This document shows positions 46,256-57,470 of a stretch of 64,000 nt of DNA, piece after piece. The DNA lies in NCBI RefSeq assembly GCF_965363235.1, contig NC_134843.1:86585795-86649794 (forward strand). Direction: 5' to 3'. The position numbers and the translations under genes were made by a program. The notes beneath the pieces are model-generated. The model was given only the letters and a program-made list of their open reading frames with translations, was not told the DNA's origin and made no database searches. Positions within the stretch are counted from its first letter, which is position 1; the number at the start of each line of letters is the position of its first letter. This DNA comes from Mytilus galloprovincialis. Lineage: Eukaryota > Mollusca > Bivalvia > Mytilida > Mytilidae.

Positions 46256-47360
46256 GGTTCAATTACTTCTTGAAAGAAAACAAAATATTTTTTGTAATGT
46301 TAATTTCTCTCTTATCATGAATTAAAAGATAACTCTAGTTGGTATGTGCTTAACTTGCAAGGTCCTTATGCTCGTCACATAGTTTTCACTTTACCTCGAT
46401 CTCATTTTATTTGTCTTATACGGGATGTAATAGGTCTACAATATTTGGTATATGGCATTATTGTAAAGTGTACATGTCCAACTGGCAGTTGTCATCTGAC
46501 CTTGACCTCATTTCCATGGATTAGTTGTTAATTTAAGTTTGAGTGTGTTAATCTGTTTTCCTAATACTGTATGCAATATGAAACCTTTCTTAACCGGGGA
46601 CATTGTTGCAAAAACACAACAAAATAACAAAAATCAGTTGAAAGGAGCTTTTTTGTTAAATAGAGTGCCTTCTAAGCTTCATGTATATGCTCGTATAATA
46701 TACAGGATAATAATGTGTGTATCCAAGCGAGAATTTCTCTATGTTTGGTCGGGTTTCTGTCTCTTTGAAACATTTCACATTTTAATTCTCAATTTTATTA
46801 TCTAAGAGATTGTCTTCCGTACCGAGTAGAAACAGTAGAGTGTCCTGCTTCAGGTCTATGCTCTTAAAATATACATGATATTGGAGTGAGCGTTCGAGAG
46901 AGAACTTCTCATCGCCCTCCAATATGTCATCTAAAGAAGTATTGCAAGGTTGACAAAATGATATTCTCATATTCTGACATGTTAGAGACCAATTTGTATA
47001 TGTCATACACTGATTAATGGACGCCATCTTTGTATTTACATATATCGGCGGACACACGATTAACAAATACTCAAATTGAAAATTATACCTTTTTGAAAAT
47101 TCTTCTGGTATTTTGTAAGTAACAACCTTCAAGGACATTTCTATCACGGCAATTTTTAAGAAATGTTATTTATTTACTCAGTTATAAAATGTACCTACTT
47201 TAAATGCATGTCAAAACATTACCTATTTTAAATCCATCTTAAATTTACACACAATAAAGTTTCATATAATTATGTTTGAATATATAAAACTCCAGTGAGG
47301 TATAAAATTTCAATAAATTTCGATCAATGAATGAATATGCGTGTTAAGTGAAGAATTTGT

Positions 47361-47373
47361 TCCTTAAACAGAT
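47361..47373 (+). other. Putative 3' splice site in TLR-B leader
   Basis: TCCTTAAACAG/ATCTGC, 154 bp before the start codon. It corresponds in position and exon start to those at 32745 and 57478. Confidence 0.5.
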
Positions 47374-47525
47374 CTGCATTCTTACACACGACTGATTTTC
47401 TCATACTAAGACATATATGTACTGTTTTCTTTTCGTAACATCATCATGAACATAATGAATAAGAGATTAATGGAATTCTTCCTATCTGCAAAGAATCTTA
47501 CTATATAGTATAATAACTTTTAAAC

Positions 47526-50012
47526 ATGAATTTGGGAATTACTATCGATATAATTGTGGGATTCTTTCTTACAGTTTTGTGCATTTTTACTGCAAACGTT
47601 TCGTCGACATCCGAAGGAGCAGTAAACAAATTCGTGATAGCAGATTATTCAAACAGAGGTTTAAAAGAGGTTCCAAAACATCTACATGTAGATATTAATG
47701 AACTTATTCTTGACCAAAACGACATACAAATAATCGAAAACGGCACTTTCAAGAATTTGAGTGTATTGATTAAACTCACAATTAATGACAATAAATTGAA
47801 TATTCTACAGATGAATGCATTCGAAGGATTGTTCTCATTACAAGTATTAGAAATGGCGGGAAATAATATAACGTTGTCAATGTTCACTTCCAAACTATTC
47901 AGTTTTATACCGAATTTAATAGTGCTAGACGTCAGTAGAAATATGAATTTATCGGATCAAGAAGACTGGACAATTTATCCAGATCCAGCATTCGCAGAAC
48001 TGAGGAAGTTAGAAAATTTTTCGATTGATCTTGCACCATTCCCAATGTTTGGAAAAGGATTTATGAAAATGGGAAAACTCCTCAAATTGGAATTTAACCA
48101 TTGCCAGGTACGCGTTATGAATAACATCATGTTTGAAAATTTCAATTCTAGTGTTGAATATTTGTACTTAAGTAAATGTCGACAGTTTGTAAAAGTTGAC
48201 ATTGGTTTACTGGAACCGTTCCCAAATCTTAAAGTGTTAGATTTATCGGAGACTTACATGCATCCCATCCAAGCTTTCCAGCTTCTAAAACCGCTATCAC
48301 AACGCACAATGGAAATGATCAACTTTCATCACGTGAATGATGAATCGATTATAAATAACAGCACATACAGGTATGAAGTTAATATAACAGCAGAAATGAT
48401 GAAGTACTTGAAAACAATTTGTGTACATGTTCTCGATGTTTCAAATAATAATATTATAGACTTTGAAAATGGATCACTTTTAACAATGGACAGACCTGCC
48501 TGTCTGCGTTATATATCACTGTCTAAAAATAGATTCTCGTTGTTTAACGGACACCAACTTGACAATATAAAACAGTTTTTTGCGAGAACCACAAATCTTT
48601 TGAGGTTTGACTATTCATTTATACCTTTAGGTTTTATTAATTACTCGCACCATCTGAATTACAATATCAGTGGTTTTCCACCAGAAAGAGTCATTACATT
48701 ACCCTCATCCATACAAGTCGTACAAATGAGTCATATTTTTCATGCCGGTGAGCCAGTATTATGGGTAATATCGGAAAACACAAGTATAAGTCGTTTTGAT
48801 GTATCTTTTTGTCAAACTGTTGACCAGGCAAAATTATTGAATGGTTCGGAAATAGATTATTTGGATGTTACAGGAATTGATTCCCGAGTAGTGTTCAACA
48901 CATTGCATTTGCATCCATTGACAAAACTCTCAACACTGATAATGGAGCACACAAATCTCTACATCACCAACAAAATGGAGAAGAATGTTTTTAATTACGT
49001 TTTAGGAACCGAAAAATTAGACATTTCAAATAATTTTTTGTGGGAACTGCGTCAAAATGTCTTTGATAATATAAAAACATTAACGTTTTTGAATTTATCA
49101 AGTAACCTTTTCCGAACAATTCCACTAGCAATTACAAAATTGTCAAAGCTTAAGGAACTGGACATGACAAACAACCTTCTTACCAATATAAATAGCACCT
49201 TTCAAAATTTTTTCAGAGGTATGGGACAAGGATTCAAGCTATATTTGGATAATAATGCGTTCGTTTGTGACTGTACAAACTCTGACTTCATACTTTGGCT
49301 TAATAATAAACACGTTACGCTTGATGCAAATGGAACATACAAATGTATCCTTCAAAATTCTAAAGAAAATGATACACATTATGCTTTCTTACATTTCAAT
49401 CATTTGTATGCAGGATGTAACAGCAAACTGTGGCTTAAAGCAGTACTCGGATTGTTTTTGACATTTATTGCGATTTTCTTTCCTTTTACACTTGTGTATA
49501 GTTTCAGATGGAGAATTTCATTTTATTTATACAAACGCTTCAGAAATAGCTTAGAAAAGGACATTTGTGTAAATTTTAAGTATGATGTTTTTGTGTTTTA
49601 TCCGGAAAATGACCTTCCATGGATAAAATATGTACTAATGCCAAAATTAGAAAGAAAATGGGGGCTGCAAATGTGTATACAACACAGAGATTTTACTGTT
49701 GGAAAACCTATAGCTGATGTAATAGCCGATAGTATCGAACAGAGCAGGCATATTATATTTCTTGTAACTTCTTCGTTTCAACATGATTCGTGGGGAGAAT
49801 ACGCAATCGAAAGGGCAAAATATCATCACTTTTCACAAAATTTACAGAAAATAATAGTTATAACAAAAGATTTACAGACGGAAGAAATTCCACACGAATT
49901 AGCAATGTTGTGGAAAGACATAGCTCTTATTGAATGGCCTATGAACGAAAATGGTCTTGAAAATACCTGGAATAAACTGAAGCTGTGGCTATTCTTAAAC
50001 CAGCCTAAATGA
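47526..50012 (+). CDS. Toll-like receptor TLR-B (828 aa)
   Basis: Uninterrupted receptor gene, partner of CTL-B. The signal peptide is MNLGITIDIIVGFFLTVLC. The N-terminal cysteines seen in TLR-A are absent (SEGAVNKFVIADYSN). Leucine-rich repeats extend to a C-terminal cap (CDCTNSDF, KCIL, AGCNSK). A membrane helix is at about 637-658 and the TIR domain starts near 683. Box 1 is YDVFVFYP. Box 2 is RDFTVGKPI (about 721-729), again without the BB-loop proline in its normal place. Box 3 is TWNKLKLWLF. Many NxS/T sites are spread over the ectodomain. The sequence is far closer to TLR-C than to TLR-A. A leader splice acceptor is likely at 47371. Expected to act as a homo- or heterodimeric membrane sensor; ligand unknown. 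Confidence 0.95.
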   Translation: MNLGITIDIIVGFFLTVLCIFTANVSSTSEGAVNKFVIADYSNRGLKEVPKHLHVDINELILDQNDIQIIENGTFKNLSVLIKLTINDNKLNILQMNAFEGLFSLQVLEMAGNNITLSMFTSKLFSFIPNLIVLDVSRNMNLSDQEDWTIYPDPAFAELRKLENFSIDLAPFPMFGKGFMKMGKLLKLEFNHCQVRVMNNIMFENFNSSVEYLYLSKCRQFVKVDIGLLEPFPNLKVLDLSETYMHPIQAFQLLKPLSQRTMEMINFHHVNDESIINNSTYRYEVNITAEMMKYLKTICVHVLDVSNNNIIDFENGSLLTMDRPACLRYISLSKNRFSLFNGHQLDNIKQFFARTTNLLRFDYSFIPLGFINYSHHLNYNISGFPPERVITLPSSIQVVQMSHIFHAGEPVLWVISENTSISRFDVSFCQTVDQAKLLNGSEIDYLDVTGIDSRVVFNTLHLHPLTKLSTLIMEHTNLYITNKMEKNVFNYVLGTEKLDISNNFLWELRQNVFDNIKTLTFLNLSSNLFRTIPLAITKLSKLKELDMTNNLLTNINSTFQNFFRGMGQGFKLYLDNNAFVCDCTNSDFILWLNNKHVTLDANGTYKCILQNSKENDTHYAFLHFNHLYAGCNSKLWLKAVLGLFLTFIAIFFPFTLVYSFRWRISFYLYKRFRNSLEKDICVNFKYDVFVFYPENDLPWIKYVLMPKLERKWGLQMCIQHRDFTVGKPIADVIADSIEQSRHIIFLVTSSFQHDSWGEYAIERAKYHHFSQNLQKIIVITKDLQTEEIPHELAMLWKDIALIEWPMNENGLENTWNKLKLWLFLNQPK

Positions 50013-50964
50013 AATATCAGTGACTAATTTCAACGCTCATTACAGTCATGAAAACCAAATATAAAGTGTCAACTATCTGAAGGAACCCAATACGTTGGTC
50101 ATTTACCTTCATATGTAATCTGCATGAATTTTATTGTTTACTGATATTTTTATTTTAAATTGGTATTTTCAACCTACTAGCATGCAAGCTATAATACAAA
50201 TATTAGTGGCGATTTATGAATTGTATATCTATGGTTACCGATTTTATAGAATAGACTGATTCAAATGTCCATTTATTGCATGTTGTGTGTCCAGTGACAC
50301 GTGCTACTTCATGCATTTCAATTGTCATTACAATGGATACTTTCTCCTCTTTTGGCACGACAATGTGTTTACTTTACTCTTTTATTCATATTGCATTTAC
50401 AATGTAGGTACTTTACTCCATCATTCATATTGTCATGATAATGTTTTTACCTTACAAATTTACTCATATTGTTATGACAATGTGTTTGCTTAACTCAATT
50501 ATTCACTGTGTAATTTCAATATGTTCACTTTACTAATTTGTTTTATATTGTGATGACAATGTGTTAATTTTGCTCAATTGTTCATATTGTCATGACAATG
50601 TGTTTACTCTGTTCAATTGTACATATCATCATGCCGATGTATTTAACAGAAAATCTGCGATCGTCTTGGAATAGAACAAGGCAAAGTTGTTACCAAACTA
50701 TTTAGCAACGGTGAATGCAGGTGATTATGAGCGATTTTATCATTATTTTGTATCCATGCCCATGGGGCACCAACAGGCTATTTGACCTGAATAGTGACAT
50801 TGTTTAATTAACTCAATTATCCATATCGTCTTATCAACATATTAATTGTGCTTAATTGTTTATATTGCCATTACATACATGTTTACGTACGCAATCATTT
50901 ATATTATTATGTTGATGTTTTTACTTTTCTCAATTATTCATATTGTTCTGCTATAAGGATGTTC
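50013..50964. repeat. Degenerate minisatellite 3' of TLR-B, about 40-bp period
   Basis: From about 50310 to 50660, and more weakly to 50950, a unit of type TTCATATTGTCATGACAATG, TGTTTACTTTACTC, AATTG recurs every 37-43 bp with many substitutions. Well-kept units contain the 14-bp palindrome ATTGTCATGACAAT. The 300 bp directly after TLR-B hold no evident polyadenylation signal. Confidence 0.75.
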
Positions 50965-51150
50965 TTACCTCAGGAATAGATTACATTAGCCGTATTTGAA
51001 ATATTTTTTTGTTTTTTTGGGTCCTCAATGCTATTCAACTTTGTACTTTTTGGCTTTATAACTATTTTGATCTGAGCGTCACTGGCGAGTCTTATCTAGA
51101 CGAAATGCGCGTCTGGCATATTAAATCATAACCCTGGTACCTTTGATTAA
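50965..51150 (+). repeat. Dispersed repeat (GACGAAACGCGCGTCTGGC core), copy
   Basis: Ordered blocks: GTCCTCAATGCTATTCAACT, TTGTACTTTTTGGC, GAGCGTCACTGGCGAGTCTT, AGACGAAATGCGCGTCTGGC and GTACCTTTGATTAACTATTT. This longer copy shows that the family extends about 110 bp upstream of the core. It directly abuts the transposon fragment at 51173. Confidence 0.75.
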
Positions 51151-51172
51151 CTATTTACCTAACACATAATTT

Positions 51173-51307
51173 CATTTTGCAATGTTTTACTGCAATGAAA
51201 TGTAGGAGTTAATACCTACAACTGTCAAATTTAAGAAATATTTTTGTTCTATTCTTTTTCGTATGCAACGATATGTGACGTACTGTGATTTGGTGGTATA
51301 ACACATT
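51173..51307 (-). mobile_element. Terminal fragment of the AGGTGTAATACCACCA element
   Basis: On the minus strand this reads GTGTTATACCACCAAATCAC, AGTACGTCACAT, GTTGCATACGAAA, TTTGACAGTTGTAGGTAT and CATTGCAGTAAAAC, the same order as 36803-36930. It is a diverged left-end copy without its other terminus. Confidence 0.75.
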
Positions 51308-53739
51308 AATTTCACTAAAATATTTCATGTACAACGAGAGTTCATTCATGCATAGCATTTTATTATGTATGGAAAGCCATATACTATATAAACAAAAAAT
51401 AGAAGGGAATATGTTGGTTTGTCATTAGGAGGAGAAGGGCTGAGTATGCTTTTAGTAACGAATAGCTAATGTGAAATGTTGGTTATTTAAACCGAGCACT
51501 CATTTCTGTAGTTTACCTTAATATTGTATATCCAAATTAAAACACATTCTTTCACATCATTTTTTTAATTTTTCCAACTAAGGATAGTCTGCCCCGAGGA
51601 GAGATTGAATAATACTTTTGGTCAAGAATGTTCTTCACCTTCACCATAGAAACTTGCGCGAATAACAAAATAAACCAAATGACTTCAATTGTTTTAGTTC
51701 ACAGTGCACTTCTTATCAATAGATTAATTGTCCTTAATTCGATACATTAAAGAAACAATCAACATATATTGTTATCCTTATCGTTAAATTAAATTGTATT
51801 TGAAGAACATGACCACAAATCACATTAAATCATACCATAATGACATGCAGACAAACGATTTAGATTAAACTTTCGTATATTAAAAGCAGGGTTCTCCCCA
51901 TTTCCATTTTATACTTATGTTTGATGTGTTGTAAGGTATGTCATCTTTAAACATTTTGCATGTTTCTAAAAATCATAAAATATTATTTATAGTTGAGTTT
52001 TCTCTATTATTGTCATATAACGTATTAAGGTTTCAGATCCCGCAGGCTAGTTGGCCATAGATTGATTTAGCTATTTAAATGTCCATTTTGTTTATATCGG
52101 CTCGTTTTTCGGTCCATATACATCCTTGGCTTTAAATATAAGGCTTTGAGCGTTCTTGGTGACGGTACATCCAGGAAAGCACTTCGGACTCATGTTGTTT
52201 TCATTTATCATCAATATTTTTGGTTTTCAACAAATAATAAAAAAAAAACCAAGACGTTTTCATTTAAAAGTGACAAAAATTTGTTGTTGTTAATACTTTA
52301 GTCTCGGTGCAATGTTATCTTATTGTTTTGCCAGATATACTGTTATTTCGTATACAGATACTAGTAGGTAACAATTATGAAGTTTTTTAAACGGCAATTT
52401 AAGTAATTTGATAGAAAGAGTTGTAAATTTACTTGAGAAAAGATGAACAATAAGTCACATAAAATGATGGTAATGGAGTTCAATTTGTTTAACTGTTTTT
52501 TAATAAGATTCCATATATTGTGATTTGAAGCACTGCAATAATATCTAAAGCAGATGTGACACGTATGTCGTCTATCTTTATGAATAAATTGAGTACTCGA
52601 ACTGTGAAATAAAAAAAAGACTTTTGTAAACATAAAAGCTTATCATGGATTTCGAAAAATTTGATGTGTTAATGCCTGGCACAATTCCATCTTTTACGTA
52701 TTATTCCAAGAAGCATTATCATTCAGTTAACTAAATAAGTTGTCATTGTCAATTTCATTGTTCTCTTAAAATAATCATTGACTGTCTTTTTGACAATTTC
52801 ATTGTTCTCTTAAAATGAAATATAGTAGAAATCTCTTTTCTCTCTATAAATAAACATACACAACCAACAACCACCTTTTACATTACGAGCGGATAATTGA
52901 CATTTAATCGTCAAGTTCCTAATACGAGTTTGCTGGGTTTGTACACGTACAAACAGCTATGATAGTGATGGGAAGATATGAATTACAATTTCAATAGTAA
53001 AATAAAGTATGTTTACAAATACCTTTGAATAATCAGCTTTTAAATAGATAAGTTAAAAGAATAATCGAGTTGTAAATATGTTCTACACCTGAATAGTCAA
53101 TAGGAATATATATACTATGATATAAAGTGTGTACGGCAAAATGTGTTCGTTGAAAATCTCTTTCGTTTTTCTTGGGTTTTTTTCGTTGTTTTTTGGGGTT
53201 TTTTTTCTCAAAATAAAAACAAATGACATACATCAATATAGAATTTACTAGAGCAGACAATACAGCTCCCAATTGTAAACATGGTATTCGTTTTCATTAC
53301 CAACAATTTTAAAGTTATTTAATTTAATTTCTTGAAATGACTACTAATGTGATCTTTACATCCATTTTATTAACCATTACTTGTAGCATTGTTAAGGATA
53401 AATTGGCCAAAAAATACGTGGTTATATTTTATGAACACGACAAAGTATTGTTATTCCCTAATTTTAAAAACATGAGGACAACACTTAAAAAAAAACGTAT
53501 TTATTAATTTAGTTATTGCAAAATATGCTCTAGATTCATTATCTTAGGGATCATAGAGTTGACTCAATGAAGTCAAATTACAGAGGAAATTAAATGTGCC
53601 TGAATAAAAAATAAATCGGGTGACTTGTGTGTGTTTTTTTTTTTTAATTCAGAGTGCACTTCTTATCTATTAATTAAAGTAATAATTGTTCTCAGTCGTT
53701 ATCACCATATTTGATTGTTTCTGAGGAACGCGACCATAT
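51308..53739. other. AT-rich stretch
   Basis: No gene is supported. At about 52080-52200 lies a repeat with TCCATATACATCC, TTGGCTTTAAATAT, GGCTTTGAGCGTTC and CCAGGAAAGCACTTCG, whose relative is at 54400-54540. Near 52760-52815 a short block (TGTCA, TTTCATTGTTCTCTTAAAAT) is present twice. Confidence 0.5.
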
Positions 53740-53915
53740 TCGCATTAAAAGAGGGACGAAAGATACCAAATGGACAGTCAAACTCATAAATCTAAAACAA
53801 ACTGACAACGCCATGGCTAAAAATGAAAAGACAAACAGACAATCAATAGTGCACATGACACAACATAGAAAACTAAAAAATAAACAACACGAACCCCACC
53901 AAAAACTAGGGGTGA
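53740..53915 (+). repeat. Dispersed repeat (AAGATACCAAATGG... family), copy 2
   Basis: Blocks AAAGATACCAAATGGACAGT, CAAACTCATAAATCTAAAAC, CTGACAACGCCATGGC, AAGACAAACAGACAA, CACATGACACAACATAGAAA and CGAACCCCACCAAAAACTAG are in the order seen in copy 1 (18685-18880). Better preserved than that copy. Confidence 0.8.
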
Positions 53916-54119
53916 TTATGATTACATTATACTAATATTGTATGCATACAAACGTGTTGCTCCGACTTCCTAATATGAAGTTTGGATTACAATCTTTAAC
54001 ACTCCACAAGGTGAGTCATCTTTCAACGTTAATGTTACATCCTTCTATTACCGTTCATGATAAAACGATACCAGAAAAGCTCTTTGAACATGAATAGTGT
54101 TGTTTTTTACATTGTACAG

Positions 54120-54335
54120 TTCTTCTGTGGATTCATTAATTCTTTTACGGGTACGAATTTTCGTGGATTATGAAAACGAGTCTTTTCGCGGATATATAAT
54201 TTCTTGGTTTAGCCAAAGGTTGCATTCAGCCTGATAGAAAATTGTAATTCCATTAATATTTATGTTTATGGTTCACCTGTACCCACGAAAACAACGAAAA
54301 GTGGTATCGAACGAATAGTGTTGAATTCACAGTAG
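54120..54335. mobile_element. Short TIR element (MITE-like), decayed
   Basis: The left end TTCTGTGGATTCATTAATTC and the right end (complement TACTGTGAATTCAACACTAT) are imperfect inverses. Inside are TTTTCGTGGATTATG and ACCCACGAAAACAACG, also mirrored. The CGTGG-rich wording resembles a common bivalve MITE. Confidence 0.55.
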
Positions 54336-54399
54336 GTAGATTCCACTGCTTCAGGCATATCAATCCCGATTGAGTGGATTTGGCTATATTTACGTTCTG

Positions 54400-54540
54400 T
54401 TAGGTCTGTCTTTTGAACTGTTCATATACATCCCTTGCTTTGAAATATTCGGCTTTGAACGTTCCTGATAAAGGTATATCAGAAAAGCGCTTCAAACGCA
54501 TGAGGTCGTTAGTCAGAACTTGGAATTATGTATAACAAAC
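54400..54540 (+). repeat. Dispersed repeat (GGCTTTGAACGTTCCTGAT family)
   Basis: ATACATCCCTTGCTTTGAAA, TATTCGGCTTTGAACGTTCC, TGATAAAGGTATATCAGAAA and AGCGCTTCAAACGCATGAGG are similar in order to 52080-52200, with a third short piece near 54055-54095. Class undetermined. Confidence 0.65.
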
Positions 54541-54694
54541 CTTGCTAAAACTGTCCATTTCTACATTGAGAAATTATAAAGAAACTAAGATTTCAACTCT
54601 ATCAGGCACAGTTTAACTTAGAAAAATTTGGGTATTTTACGGTGTGTTTTGTTTTTGGAGATTTCGATTCTTATACATCTTTGGCATTCAAATA

Positions 54695-54912
54695 CTGTAA
54701 ACCAACTTATTTTCGCGAGCGATTTATTTTCGCGACTTTCGCGAGTAGAAAAATAACGCGAATATAAATCGTCGCGAATATGTAAACCTTAGATATTTCC
54801 TTATTAAACTGCATCAAGTAAATTAGAAAATCGCGAAATTAAATAGCCGCGAAGTGGTCAAGAAAGGATAAAACGCGAAATAAAGTATTCGCGAAAATAA
54901 GTTGGTTTACAG
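54695..54912. mobile_element. 218-bp MITE with long perfect TIRs and TA duplication
   Basis: The end CTGTAAACCAACTTATTTTC, continuing into GCG, is perfectly inverted at the other end. Both termini abut TA (AATA/CTG and CAG/TATT), the signature of Tc1/mariner-type target sites. The interior is studded with TCGCGA motifs. It looks well preserved. Confidence 0.88.
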
Positions 54913-54916
54913 TATT

Positions 54917-55684
54917 CGGTCACATGATTGTATACTGTTTGAATGTGTTGACTACTCGCACATCTTCGTACGAAATCTAATTATCAGATCTGTAAAGACT
55001 TCCATTCGTTTCGTAATTATTAAACATACATAATTTGGTCTATCATTCTTTATACTAGTATTGAGATCTGCAAAATAAATCAGCATTTACAGCATGAAAA
55101 AGAAGAAGCATAAAATGGTGAACAATTAAATTGTGTGAATTTATTGATTATTTAAAAAAGCTGTACACAATTCACACAATCTAATTGATCACCAGATTTT
55201 GTTTCTATTTTGCATGTTCTTGAAATGTTTTACCATTTTGTTTCTTTGCAGTGAGGTGATTGTAAAACATTTTTCTGCGTTCTCCTTCTGTCGAATACAT
55301 AAAAAGTTTATCATTTTTAAATAAATGTGTACGATACGAACTGAATCTGATCAGAAAAGACTATGTCTTTTTATTTATTTTTGTGGGAAGGTTTATAGAA
55401 TTTTGCCTTTCAGTCTATCCACGAACGATTATTGTATTGGTAATTTCGATGTCTATTCCGAATTTCAGTGTCTTTTATATTTAAGAATATTGTATTCATA
55501 TTGTAATTATTTCTTTGTCATACATTGTACATCATAAAATTCGTCAACCGTCAAAAATGTTAAACTATTAACCCTAATACTAAACGGAATGTATACGCAT
55601 CAGGTAAGCTTACAACATTTTAACAAATTTACTCACGAGAGAATACTTAGATACATTCATTTTAGTTAATATTGTATAAAAAGT
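54917..55684. other. AT-rich stretch, nothing recognised
   Basis: An imperfect inverted pair (GTGAACAATTAAATTGTGTGA and ACACAATTCACACAATCTAA, 55119-55185) is the only structure noted. No coding support. Confidence 0.4.
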
Positions 55685-55950
55685 AAAATCACAAAAATAC
55701 TGAACTCCGAGGAAAATTCATAACGGAAATTCCCCAACTAAATTGCAAAATCAAAAGCTTAAACACATCATACGAATAGATAACAACTGTCATATTCCTC
55801 ACTTAGTACAGGTATTTTCTTATGTAGAAAATGGTTAATTGAACTTAGTTTTATAGCAAACTTAACGTTCACACTTGTATGACAGTCCCATCAAATTCCA
55901 TAACGATGTATGAACAAAGCAAACAGACATAGTAGGTGAAATTGTAAAAA
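55685..55950 (+). repeat. Dispersed repeat (ACTGAACTCCGAGGAAAAT family), copy 4
   Basis: Full order of blocks: AAAATCACAAAAATACTGAA, CTCCGAGGAAAATTCATAAC, GATAACAACTGTCATATTCC, TTTTCTTATGTAGAAAATGG, CACTTGTATGACAGTCCCAT and ACGATGTATGAACAAAGCAA. The longest copy here. Confidence 0.8.
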
Positions 55951-57470
55951 AATAGGGGTTCAGTAGTCAACAATTGTGTTACAATTTTAATCACTATAAA
56001 TATAAACAAATATGTAACAAAGAATAACAAAACGGCATGAAGACAAAGCACATGAGCAAAAAGGAAAGACAAGACTACAAAATATACAATAAAGTATTAA
56101 CCATTGGCAGGATGTATAAGTACAGAGCCACTTGTTAAGCTGTCAAATGTATAATCTTACTTTTCACTGAAAATAACCACACATCGTTCTTTATATACAC
56201 TTATCCATGCTTATCGTTACATTAATTTTTATACATAACACGAAATTGAACACTCACATAAAACTACATTTATAATGACATATATACTCTTTAATTGAAG
56301 TGGGTTCACTTCTTCAAATAATACATTAAATACATAAGTATACAGTTGAAAGTTGGTAAGTAAACTAATATTCTTAATTTATAGTTGACCAAGTGTATAA
56401 AAACAAAACATTCATACGAAACCAGAAGCGATTTTCAAGACTATAGTAAATCGTAAGCGCATTGAATCCTTGCATCTCATTATTCATGTTATTCAAATAT
56501 ATAGATTTATCTACAAACATTAAATAATACCGATATTTAATCAAAATCTACTTGAAATATATATCGTTTATGCTTATACATTTCCAGTAAAATATAATAA
56601 AATCAAGTACTAATGAGAGAAAAAAAAAAAAAAAGAAAAAAAAAAGAAAAAAAACGTTTGCTACATCTTTGGAGTGGCAACTATAAAATACTTTTTTATT
56701 TAACCATCAATACATGTATCCCTTAAATTCAATAGTTTATTTTATAATAATATAAACAAATACTGTATGTTGTATCAATCATATATGTTATGTGTATATG
56801 CTCCACTGGGGATATAATTTTGAAAAATAAAATTTATCTTATCTTATCTTATATCTGACTAGGTCACTTATCTTATATCTGACCAAACCTCAATACAATC
56901 TTTTCAAATGTATAAAAGGCCGTCTCTGGTCTGAAACCCTTCAGCCAGTCATGAAGATATCATATAAACTATAATAAGTACTAGTATGCAGTTTTAAACC
57001 AATCTCTAACATTAGTTGTATTTGATAAAAAAAAAAAATAGTTGTCAGCAATACGCCAATATTACAATGTATTTTTTATTATGAATATGAGGTTTAAAGA
57101 CATGCATGTATATGACTGAAGTTCAAATAACTCTAATGGTTATCAAAATAATTTTAAAAAGATTTCCAAAACAAAACAACATTTGCTTTATTCCCTTTTC
57201 AAATGTGACTGTACACAATCAAAATCTAACGAAAACGGTCGGAAATCAAAGAATGTCACAACTTTTTACTTATTACTTCCTGTACGTGTCTTTTTACCTG
57301 ATACAAATTCAACATTACATATGTTATACTAGTATATACGCTCTTTAGAGTATTATATGACTGTTTGAATCAAATCTACACCATGTGTTTACTTTTTTTT
57401 TAAATGCATTATATTTATTTCAATGAAATTATTATATGTACCGGTATTAACTACTATTTAATTCATTCAT
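55951..57470. other. AT-rich upstream region of TLR-C
   Basis: It holds a purine tract of A runs with single G interruptions at 56615-56655, and a (TTATC)n-like stretch at 56837-56890 in which CTTATCTTATATCTGAC occurs twice. No gene is supported, and no lectin exon was found upstream of TLR-C, unlike TLR-B. Confidence 0.5.

Larger units (their letters stand above)
45043..47371. promoter_or_regulatory. Divergent intergenic region, CTL-B / TLR-B
   Basis: About 2.5 kb separate the two start codons. The first 135 bp match the CTL-A promoter (ACAAGTCAAAC on the lectin strand, near a TATATATATTATATA stretch at about 45097-45120). The last 360 bp match the TLR-pseudogene leader. The middle (45185-47155) has no counterpart in the first unit and consists largely of repeats: a SINE-like piece (45195-45440), the GACGAAACGCGCGTCTGGC repeat (45920-46015), the ACTGAACTCCGAGG family inverted (46045-46255) and a further repeat-like stretch at 46330-46530. 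Confidence 0.55.

Noticed and set aside
46782-47147. 121-codon open stretch, minus strand, between CTL-B and TLR-B
   Set aside because: Lies in the inserted repeat-rich part with no domain; not supported as a gene.
57106-57348. 80-codon open stretch upstream of TLR-C
   Set aside because: Composition and context give no support for coding; it ends before the predicted leader exon of TLR-C.
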